Source: Phytophthora colocasiae
Taxonomy: Eukaryota > Oomycota > Peronosporomycetes > Peronosporales > Peronosporaceae
Length of the DNA: 64,000 nt
Direction of reading: 5' to 3'
NCBI GenBank assembly: GCA_018806915.1
Contig: JAGKQI010000081.1
Coordinates: forward strand, 806,001-870,000
Under the pieces are notes generated by a model. The model saw only the letters and a program-made list of their open reading frames with translations, was not told where the DNA came from and made no database searches. Of the stretch, positions 1 to 9,242 are shown piece after piece (position 1 is the stretch's first letter; the number at the start of each line of letters is the position of its first letter). The position numbers were made by a program, and so were the translations under genes.

Positions 1-1431
1 AAGCTTCATGACGTGTCCGATTTTTACCTTAGCGGCGTCACTCGCTACACAGACGGCGCCAAGCAAGCGCTTCTACCTCAATTCATGTCAAAGAAGCGAA
101 ACACAGAAAATGCGAACGACGTCGAGGAGCTCAGTCTAATTGAACTGCTTGAGGCAGACGACAGCCCCAATCCACTGGAATGCACCCAGCAGTCTTCCAT
201 AAACGCATCTGTACCTGGAGCACAAGCGTACGTGAACAGACTGTTGATTAGGATCAAGAAAGTGGCGCATCAGAAGCGGTTATAGCTTACCTTCGGGCTT
301 ACTTCTCATTCCTTTCGTCGCGGTGCTGCCATGCATGCCAACGACGGTAGTCTGGCTGAAAACTGGATCATTGAGCGCGGTGGGTGGCAATTGGATCGTG
401 TGAATAAGGCGTTTGGGTACATGCTGGGGACCACTCAGGCGGATCAAAATGTAGGCCGTGTCCTGAGCGGATTACACCCAAAGGAAGGCGCAAGGCTCCC
501 GTCTCTCCATGCCCTGGACCCACCGATTCGTGACCGTGCTCGTGCTCTCCAAGTACTGCTGTTCTCGAACACGCTCGCTTTTTCTGACTCAGCTCTCAAC
601 CTAGACGAAGCTGTTGCAGACTGTTTGACGGCAACTGTAGTCATGCACTACCCTGATGACCGTAGCGCCCTTGTGTGCAGACTGCGCAGTGTCATGGCGG
701 AACAGTCCATTGGAGAAGCTGAGATGCTGGCTTGGAGTGCCACCATACGTCGAGCCTTCGATCCTCCTCTAGAATTGCCAAGCTCTCGAGAAGTGAACTC
801 CGAATCATCAGCAGTTTTGGAACTCGTAAAACGCCAGTCGGAGCAGATTGACGTCCTCGTCCTACAAAACAAGAGGCTTGAAGATCGACTGTTACCAGTT
901 GAAGCCTACTTCCATACACATACCGATCGCCAAACAGCCAGCGAACAAACCAGTGTTGACGCAGTAGTTTCCATTGACGTGCAGAATGTCCAGAACGCAG
1001 TCCGCCCAAAGAAGAAGAGTACACGGTCGCTCTCAGCCGTTTGGTACGAGTGGTTTACTGCGACGCCACGTGTATATGCCCCGCGTTCTGTAAAAAAAAC
1101 CACGCTATACGAGTCGAGACACGCGGTAGGATACATGTTGCTGTTCGTACCGATGGGGTTTGCGCTGCATGAAGCTTCTGCCGCGTTTAAAAGCGAAGTA
1201 CTGGAAATCGGGGAGCGTGCACAGAAGAACTTGATCGTATTCTTGAAGGAGAATGGCTCTTCAGCCATTGCGGTCGGCACAGCGTTGAAAATCCTTCGCA
1301 AGATGCTTCAGAACGGCAAACTCGACGCACATATAGCGCGTTACCACGAGCAAGTCGAAAACGGAAGCATCATACACCCAACACCAGTCACCGCACTCCC
1401 CAGCTTCATTCGCACACGCCCCATACAATAA
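1..1431 (+). pseudogene. Crypton-like tyrosine recombinase, 5'-truncated by the window and carrying an in-frame stop
   Basis: One reading frame is open from base 1 to a TAG at 283-285 and again from there to the TAA at 1429-1431. Directly after the TAG the frame reads SHSFRRG, a good H-x-x-R box of tyrosine recombinases, followed by ERGGW and AFGYM, which fit the second His/Trp position and the nucleophilic Tyr. The catalytic core therefore spans the stop codon. The upstream Arg box lies before residue 1 or was not recognised. A long C-terminal part follows, with a basic patch (RPKKKSTR, about 1008-1025) and a helical domain beginning SLSAVWYEWF. Tyrosine recombinases of this build mobilise Cryptons, including the stramenopile lineage, and also DIRS/Ngaro retroelements. 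No reverse transcriptase is visible, so Crypton is preferred. The TAG makes this copy look inactive unless it is a sequencing error. Confidence 0.6.
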
Positions 1432-1479
1432 TCTACATATTCATATACAATACAGAGCACAAACAGTATAGTCAAATGA

Positions 1480-1559
1480 AGGCGATGATCGGATTCGAAC
1501 CGATCGCAGCAAAAGCTGCTCCTCCACCCAGGAGGCACCGTCACAGAATAAACACCGCC
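1480..1559 (-). tRNA. degenerate tRNA-like sequence (class II-like)
   Basis: On the minus strand a perfect B box (GGTTCGAATCC) sits in a 5-bp T stem (1488-1504). A 5-bp variable-arm hairpin (1506-1519) precedes it. GGCGGTG (1553-1559) can pair with CATCGCC (1481-1487), with one G-T wobble, as an acceptor stem. The D arm and A box are not recognisable. The hairpin at the anticodon position (1521-1535) has an abnormal 5-base loop, or a poor 7-base alternative reading GGG. It is probably a decayed tRNA or tRNA-derived element rather than a functional gene. Confidence 0.35.
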
Positions 1560-2222
1560 CCACAGCATACACAGGGACGCATACTCACCAGGAGCTGTCG
1601 GTACACACCTCACAAGAACGCACAGGAACACACGCACACGCCGGGGCTTGTAGGAGCTTCTGAGCCGTCACTAGCACGAGGTATGCCACGAGATCCTTGT
1701 CCTTGTCTAGAAGAGTAAGAGGAAGGCACGTGGCAGCGATTGGTGTGCACACAGTGTCACTATAGAATGTCACTAAAGTGATTTAGGTTTTTACCGGTAC
1801 AGGTTGGAACCGGTCAGACCTGGTTGGAATTTTTACGGTATGGGGGGTCGATAAAAATTGTACGAGGCGAGGGGGGGGGTCAGATTATTTGATTGGCTCC
1901 CTAGATCTCCTTTCGTTTTTGTTTAGGGTTTGGACGCCTATTTTTCTTCGAGTCCATTTAAACTGTGATGAAATGACCCCCCCCCCCCCCCCTAGAGTTT
2001 TCATCCGAAAAGGTCACTCTTGTCTGCGGATAACCCGGCTGTCTCTTGAACAAGATTGTCGCTCCATCACATGGACGATGAGTTGGGTAATCGTCTGGAA
2101 GAGTACAACACAGTTAGCGATGCTAGTCACCAAGTGGACGTGAGCGTGGGCTGTGAAGAATTAAGGGATATCCACGATATTAACACTCCATTCACACGTT
2201 ATCTTAGCAGATATTTTTTCAC

Positions 2223-2495
2223 AGTGACAGTGGTGAGTGTAAGTGGTGTACGCCATATGTGGTGTGTACCATAACTATGGGCGAAGAGCTGGTATTCGAC
2301 TACGGTTACAAACGCAACGTCCGTCCGGACTGGAGTCGGTGCCAGGAAGTGTCGAAGGATACCATGCAGGTTCTTTCGAGATCAAGGACAACTGTACTGA
2401 CAATCCAGGACATCCCACTCACTTCTATGCTGACCTCAATGCTGGAGCTAAGAGACATCGTGCGGGTACTATTTATGTTGTATATACAGCATTAG
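2223..2495 (+). pseudogene. possible SET-domain C-terminal fragment
   Basis: A frame open across 2223-2495 contains GEELVFDYGYK at about 2279-2311. This resembles the end of SET methyltransferase domains (GEEL-x-x-DYG), where the Tyr is part of the active site. Nothing upstream in the same or other frames gives the rest of a SET domain (no NHSC-type box), and the downstream residues look random. If real it is a relic. SET-like segments occur in oomycete genomes both in host genes and in repeats. Chance similarity cannot be excluded over so few residues. Confidence 0.3.
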
Positions 2496-2925
2496 CCTGG
2501 TAAAGGGTTAACCCTTCCCTACTAAAGCCCGGTGATCCTGTGATCTTGGACACTGTAAAAATACCATGGTGTTTCAAAGTACATGGATAATGTGCGAGCT
2601 GAATTAGCGGCTATCCAACTGAGTTCGGATCATTTTGAATATTACTGCTAACTTAGCCAGTCTGGCTGTAGTGGTGCTGACCACAGCGTTGTTAAAGATA
2701 AACGCTGTGTCTAATGCGTGGAAAACTACTCTGTTAAGTTAAAGATTCCACTCGTGATCGATGCTGATTTACGTGTTCATGTATTTCATACATGATGAGA
2801 TAATGATCTACCTTAAGGTCAGATGAGCAATAAGGTTCGTACACCTTGCATATGCAATAATATGATAGACAAAATCGCCTCGTATGATACGAGCCGTATC
2901 GGTACAACACCCGATTGGCTGACAT

Positions 2926-2956
2926 ATTGTAATTTTTACAGTGTAAAAATTACAAT
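2926..2956. repeat. 31-bp palindrome (15-bp arms, 1-nt centre)
   Basis: Arms 2926-2940 (ATTGTAATTTTTACA) and 2942-2956 are perfect reverse complements around a single G. The sequence is AT-rich and could be two abutting terminal inverted repeats or a palindromic transposon remnant. Confidence 0.8.
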
Positions 2957-3608
2957 AAATCAGCATCGGAGGCCATCTCGTCTATGATTGGCGGACTGGT
3001 TTACACAGCCGGGACAGGGATTTTAGTCCCGTTTGGTCTTATTGTCTTGAAATTTGTAAGGGGTCCTATTGTGATTTAGTCTAGGTAGTTTTCATAGTCG
3101 GGCCATCAACACAAAACGACGACGCGTCACGCGGCAGCTCGCGATGGCTCTGTAAGCCTACGGGAGTGTAGCAGCACTGTCAGGGGAACGGAACGATGAA
3201 TGCCAACGGATTATTCCGCGTGCCACTAGTAATGCATTGCAAGGGGCCCCGATGGAAGAACAACAAGCCATAAGCGATTCTCATTGTAATTTTTCGCGTC
3301 GGATTCATTTGCGTAATGTGATTTGGTCCCTAAAATTTGTGTATTCGCGTGTCCTGGTCGCCCTGTATGCGCCGCCTCGACTACTTCTTACATCTACCAA
3401 ACACACTTGAAGGTCTTCTACATGCGTACCGAGTTTCAGCTTTAGATTCGCCTTTCAGCGTGCTCTAGACTTCGGTCGGTTTCCGACGCTAAAAAATAGC
3501 AATAGGTTATGGTGTATCCATCATACATATATGGAGTTGTATGGTTGAAGTTTGGTCATCACAATCTTGTCCATTATGGCCGAGTTCCCACCGGGCTTAT
3601 CCGGCATT

Positions 3609-3654
3609 CCCGGGCCGCTAGGCCCGGGTGCCTCCGCCACCCGCAGGGTGGCGG
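3609..3654. repeat. two adjacent perfect GC-rich hairpins
   Basis: The first inverted repeat is CCCGGGCC (3609-3616), a 4-nt loop GCTA, then GGCCCGGG (3621-3628). Five bases later comes CCGCCACCC (3634-3642), loop GCA, then GGGTGGCGG (3646-3654). Both are perfect. The pair sits in a GC-rich island about 60 bp before the ATG of the DDE transposase, in otherwise AT-richer DNA. It could be a transposon terminal structure or a transcription/recombination element. Confidence 0.85.
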
Positions 3655-3715
3655 CCGTTCCGCTCCGCCGCTTAAATTAGAGTGTCAAGTTGATTTCGAA
3701 GAGAAAACAAACAAA

Positions 3716-6700
3716 ATGTGTGCGCTACGAGCTGTTCAATCTGCTATTGCTCTACGCAAGTTTCCACCTGTGCTATCCCTTCCGGAAAACCAAGGAGGAG
3801 TTATTTTGTCCGAGTGGTTCACGGTGTCATCCTTTACGTGGTCTCCGGAGGTTTTAACAGGCTCTGGGAAACCCATTTGTGTAATAGAGGGGTGCTCTTG
3901 TACTCCACAAGTAAAGGAGTACATACAACGGAAAGTTCACGATATCGATCACCAGACTACACTTTACTACTCAAGGTACAGTTGTCGGGGTACTTCTAAA
4001 ACATCTTTTACTACAGTCGACGATAGATACTTAGCGTCGTCAAAAGAAGTGCTTTTAGCTTTTCCTTATATACTAACATACAAGTCGGGAATCTCGATGG
4101 AGCTGTTTGATCTAGTATATGACGGTATGTTGACGACTAAAGGCGTTTCTGGAGCTGTGAGTAATGTTACGCGTCGCCGTCAAAAGCGGTACTACTCGCT
4201 ACTGGCTCGGGCAGCAAACTTCATTGAAAAGCGCAAGCACTTAGACCCTCAGTATCGCCCTCCTCTCTTTCCGTCAGTGGATCAGTTTATGACGGAACAT
4301 GCCTGTCTAGATAACGAAGCAATTCAGAAGGTGTGGCTTCAACAGACGAGTATATGCAGCAAACTTGTAGAAGCTCACATGGCTTCATCGCGCTGCGAGA
4401 AGGTTATTCGAGCTGATCATTCCCAGAAGTTTTGCAGTAAACTAAAAGTATTTGGTGCGGACGGAAGTAAAGAACAGGACGCAGAAGTACGTATGCTGCT
4501 ACTGGTTCAGAATGAAATAGGACAAGTTATGGCCCGCGGTCTCACCTGTTCAGAAAACCATGAAGAAACCAGAGCAATTTTGCAAACCGATCGTCAACAA
4601 CTTATCGAAAGATCCTGGTGCTGAACGAGTTTTCGTGTGTGACCATGCGAATGGCATGCGTAACCTTGTGAATTCCGTCTTTGGGGATGGAGTTGTTGTA
4701 AAACAAGACCCTTTCCACGTTATCCAGAGAATGACTGAAAAATTAGTGATCACAACAAGAGAAAGTGGTTGGCGAAGAGTCTATCTGAAGCGATATATGA
4801 TGTTGAGAGAAATTTACGCCCTCCTGAAATAATGGCAGCGCTTTTCACCTCTGCTGTTGGTAAGATATGTCCTGGTGATGTTCGTGCGATGGATGAATGG
4901 GAAAGAAGTGTGGAAAGCAACCTTGCGCAAATTCGTCGGGGTGACCTTTTCGTTGAAAACAGCAACTATCACGAAGGCGGTGGGATAGTTCGGGTTGTTT
5001 CCACCAGCCAGCTTGAAGCAATTCATTCAAAACTGCGCAAACTACTGGATCGAGTTGTTTCGATTCAAGTTGGCCTTCGGATTTTAGATATTTTTATTTT
5101 GCAGGTGAGTGTGTACCTGAATATGGTGGCAATCTGGAGTAAGCTGACTTTGTTTGAGTTTACCACAGCACAATCTTCAAGTTGGAGCAAAGTTCCGCCG
5201 CAATCCTGAGTTTCTGGGTTTTGATTTTATTCATTTGTACCGTGCTGCTGTCCTTTGCCGTGGAATAATACCAGATTCACCTCAACTGGAGTTTCTCAAT
5301 CAAATTCTTGCCAGCTATATACCTGCTGGAAGTATCCAGCAACAATACAGACCCTGGGGAAATTGGGTGCCAGCTAATCGAGCGTGGGAAAGCATCTACG
5401 ACATGATCCCTCTGCGAGTTGACGGAGCTGAGGCAAATTTGCTTCGTAATGACTCTGCCCACGCAGATATTCTGAAGTTGCTGAGTGCGTTGAAACACGA
5501 CCGAAAAATGATGAACCAGAGAAGTTTTACTGACAACTTGGGTTTGGAACCTGAATATAATAGCACCTCAGAATTTACATCTCACGAATTTGCCCTGCTG
5601 AAGCAAATACGCTCAGAGCAACTCGCATCAAGAGAAGCCAAGTGGGAATCTTGCCCTTTCGTTACTACAATCCTTTACAATTCCGCCGTTCGGCAACTAG
5701 ATAATCCGAGCTTGGAGCTTCGAAAGCATTCGTATCACGCAATTGCTCGACGATTGACCTCCATTGACCTACAGCTACAACGGTGCAATAAAACCCAGCT
5801 TTCGGGTTTTCAACGCATTATAGTATTGACAAGGAAGACTATTCAGGATGAGGATAACTCGGAGGATGACAACGCTCTTCAGGAAAAGCTATTTCGACTG
5901 TTCAGACTGGCTGTCGGCGTAAAGAATGTAAAACAGGTTTATCGCTCGGTTTACGACTTTGCTGCGTGCGTGTGTCCAAGCATAAACCGCAAAAGTGATG
6001 AATTTCTCGAGCGTCGATGGGACTCAATGCGAAGAGCACAAAGTTACATCAGAAAAGGCAAGGCCGAAAAGGAGTCAAAAGTACCGGCAGATAAAGCTAC
6101 AGATTCACCACAACTGATCCAAGAGCGTGGCCCATCTAATCTGCACGTGCGAACAACTGCACCTTCAGCTGAATCGTGTAATGAAACCATTCTCGAACCA
6201 AGCGTCTGTCAGCCCGTGGCGGTTCTTCCAGCCCGTGAAGTATTCACAGATGCAATAAAAACATGTCTTGTAGAGTATGCTGCCACTTTTCCGAAAGGGT
6301 CTCACGGAAAATGGGCACGTATTCACGAAATGTACATGAAGTTGAACCCAAGTGGAAAATTGAGCCAAAACGCGTTGTGCTGCCGACTTAAAGTGCGTCG
6401 TCCAAAACCTGAAGTGCTAGCGACAACAGACCGAGCCATCACTCCTGATACAACACACAGTCCCGAACACGAAGATCGTGCAAGTGAGCAACGTGCCGTC
6501 CAAGCTAACGACCCTCAAGTTCAAGATTCAATTGTAATTACTCGCCGGAGCCCAGGTGACAAAGACACGAAGAGAACAGGCCAGCGTGTAGCAGTTGCAG
6601 GTCGCGAAAGCGCGGTTGTAACCCGAACAGCAAGAATCCGGACTGCGAAAGCGAAAAAGGGGAACGCTCAAACCATTGCAAGTTTTTTTGCTCCTAAGTT

Positions 6701-6821
6701 CTATAAGGAACTACGAGCATTAGCAAATAAGAGTCATGTCTCGTCGAACATGATCCCAAAATTCAAACGAGAGATCGAATTACATGATGAATACCTGATA
6801 GCTCCGAGATTTCGTAGCTAG
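3716..6821 (+). pseudogene. DDE-type transposase gene with one intron and two compensating frameshifts
   Basis: The likely start is the ATG at 3716 (MCALRAVQ). An N-terminal Cys-containing region (about 3880-4100, including YSCRGTSKTSF) is followed by a transposase core with candidate acidic residues in IRADHSQKF (about 4408-4434), VCDHANG and KQDPFHVIQR (about 4638-4730) and STSQLEAIHSKL (about 5001-5036). The frame moves by one base near 4580-4600 and returns near 4740, so homologous-looking protein continues across three segments. A GT-AG intron at 5105-5168 (GTGAGT...CACAG, 64 nt) joins the frames exactly and continues into HNLQVGAKF. A long C-terminal region (to 6821) is polar and basic. 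I could not assign the superfamily: the core is DDE/ISL3-like in feel, but this is inference. The frameshifts imply an inactive copy or sequence errors. Confidence 0.6.
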
Positions 6822-7368
6822 TATTTTGCCGTGGACCTAGTAGATTGCGCGCACGATTCGTGGTGAAGAGCGTGCGTGTATCACCAGCGTCTCGAATTGC
6901 TACAGGAAAATATCCAGCATCACCCATTGATGACGCTAAGAGAACAGATTCCAGTCAGCTAACTGCTGCAACACAGCATGCGTTGCTTACAAGTCTCTCT
7001 GGAAGATATGGTTTCGAGCAAAGCATTAGTTCACCCAATAAACACGTAGGATTGGCGGCTAGTGACTCCACATACCTGTGCAACTACACGGGGTACTTGA
7101 GAGAGGTGATGATGCTCAACTGCGTGGTATGCGCCTGTGATGGCGAAGCTATCTGGTGCATTCTGCGGTCTCCTTCTCCTGAAGAGTTTGCAAGCAGCGA
7201 CTTTATGGCTCGCGATTGGCTGATTTTGTTGTCAGGGGATACAGGATATTTTTCAGGACTCGTTTTTGGTCGTTTATGGTCGTTTTTGGTGGATTTCGGT
7301 CCCAGGAGAATCCCGACAATACCGGTCAAGCCCCCCCCGGTCAAGCCCCCCCCACCAAGAAGCAGAAG
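6822..7368. other. intergenic region upstream of the aldehyde dehydrogenase gene
   Basis: No separate gene is recognised. The last 150 bases hold repeated GGTCGTTT/TTTTTGG words (about 7264-7290) and a tandem CCGGTCAAGCCCCCCC pair (about 7322-7353) directly before the ATG at 7369. Confidence 0.5.
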
Positions 7369-9051
7369 ATGTCGGACCCGCTGAAGGCGCTCAACTTGAT
7401 CGGCGGTGAGTTCGTGCCCCCCTCGGGGGGTCAATACATCAACGTCATCAGTCCGTCGACTGGTGCGGTGATCGGGGAGTGTGCGCTATCGACCCATGAA
7501 GACGTGAACAGGGCGGTTGCTAAAGGACAAGAAGCGTTCAACGAGTGGCGTCAAACCACGATCAAGACGCGTGCAGGGATTATGCTGAAATTCCACGCAT
7601 TAATGATGCAACACCAAGGTATTGGAGAGAAGTTTACGTTGAGGAGGATAATATTTTCATTAGTTTATGGATATTGTTACATGTATTGGTAGATGAGCTG
7701 GCGGATATTGTGGTGAAGGAGAATGGCAAGAACCGCACAGAGGCACTTGCTAGTGTCTTGAAGGGAAATGAGACAGTCGAGTACGCGTGCAGTTTGCCAC
7801 AATTGGCTCAGGGACGCACTCTGCAAGTGTCACGAGGCATCACGTGCCAGGAAGTGCGCGATCCGCTGGGTGTTGTGGCCTGTATTGTGCCATTCAACTT
7901 CCCTATTATGGTCCCTATGTGGACGATCCCTATTGCCTTGACGATGGGGAATTGTGTCATCTTGAAGCCGTCGGAGAAGGTGAGAGGAACAAATAAAGAG
8001 TAGAAATATTACTGGTCTAATGTGTTGTATAGGTTCCCCTGACAATGGCGCGTGTGGCGGAGCTACTGCTGGAGGCGGGAGTTCCCAAGGGTGTTTTCCA
8101 GGTGCAGAGTGGGAATCCAAGTGTATACCTGCGGTCCTACAGTTTTTAACGCATCATTGTTTGTGCCAGATCATTAACGGAACTGTGGACCCGGTGAACA
8201 GCTTGTGTGATCATCCTGGTGTTGCTGCTGTGACGTTCGTTGGCTCAAGTCGCGTCGCTCAGCTGGTTGCTCGTCGATGCCGAGCGCTGGACAAACGAGT
8301 TCTTGCACTAGGAGGAGCGAAGAATCATCTTGTGGCCCTTCCAGATGCAGACGTTGAAGTCGCTGCCAAGGACATTGTTGCGTCGTATGCTGGTTGTGCT
8401 GGCCAGCGTTGCATGGCCGCCTCTGTTCTCCTTCTTGTTGGAGACTGCTCAGCTTTGCTTGACAAAATCGTCCAGAAATCAAAGGAGCTGACTAAAGGAA
8501 CTGAGGCCGGTCAGGTTGGTGCTCTTATTGACGAAGGATCGAAGACGCGAGTGCTCAAGTACATCAATGAAGCGGAAGCTGCAGGCGTCAAGGTACTGGT
8601 GGACGGTCGATCGTGGGCGCAAGAACCGAACGGCTTCTGGGTCGGGCCTACTGTGCTTCTCCACACCAAACCGGACGATGCCGCGATCAAGGACGAGATC
8701 TTTGGTCCTGTACTCTCGGTGTATCAAGTGAAATCGTTCGATGAAGCGCTGGAGATCGAGAACGGCAATGACTACGGTAATGCAGCGGCTATCTACACTT
8801 CGAATGGTGCGTACGCTGAGTATTTCCAGTCCCGTTTCCGCGCTGGAATGATCGGGATCAATATCGGAATTCCCGTTCCGCGTGAGCCGTTCAGTTTTGG
8901 CGGCATGTACGGCACGAAGAGCAAGTACGGAGACATGGACATCACGGGCGATGGCTGCGTCGAGTTCTTTTCCACGCGCCGCAAGATCACCTGCAAGTGG
9001 AGCACAGCTATTCACCCTGGTGACGCAGCCAACTTCAGTGGCCAGCTCTGA
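7369..9051 (+). CDS. methylmalonate-semialdehyde dehydrogenase (acylating), four exons
   Basis: Exons are 7369-7618, 7693-7979, 8033-8101 and 8170-9051. Introns of 74, 53 and 68 nt are all GT-AG and restore one frame of 495 residues. The product is an ALDH6-type enzyme that converts methylmalonate semialdehyde (or malonate semialdehyde), NAD+ and CoA to propionyl-CoA (or acetyl-CoA) and CO2, in mitochondrial valine and pyrimidine catabolism. Seen in the sequence: an NAD-binding stretch with VPFNFPIMVPMW and ILKPSEK, the family-specific LGGAKNHLV in which Asn replaces the usual ALDH general-base Glu, and catalytic Cys in CAGQRCMA. Length matches the mature enzyme. An in-frame ATG at 7216 would add 51 residues, Arg/Phe-rich at first, that could be a mitochondrial presequence; start choice is therefore open. 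The third intron donor (GTGCAG) is non-consensus. Confidence 0.9.
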
Positions 9052-9242
9052 TGCCTTGGTAATTTGGCAGTAAGAAGCGCTGAATAACCCTCATTTGCTG
9101 GCTACTCGAGTGCCAGCGCTGCATGTTGCTCGTTTCACAATCAACCCCACAAACTTGTCTGACCAAGGTAAATGAGGGTCATAAAGTTGTGTAAAGCTGA
9201 AAAAAATGCTGCAAAATGTTTACTTCCATTATTCGGCGAATA

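Larger units (their letters stand above)
1560..3508. other. gene-poor stretch with homopolymers, palindromes and a possible SET-domain scrap
   Basis: No intact gene is recognised. There is a G run near 1871, a 15-C run near 1978-1992, and a 31-bp near-perfect palindrome at 2926-2956. Short open frames here (about 2056-2500) are overlapping and lack convincing codon structure apart from the possible SET fragment listed separately. The motif CATTGTAATTTTT recurs near 3282, related to the palindrome arm, which suggests decayed transposon ends. Confidence 0.5.

Noticed and set aside
3634..3680. Helitron 3' end
   Set aside because: There is a good hairpin but no CTRR terminus about 10 bases downstream, and no Rep/helicase coding nearby.
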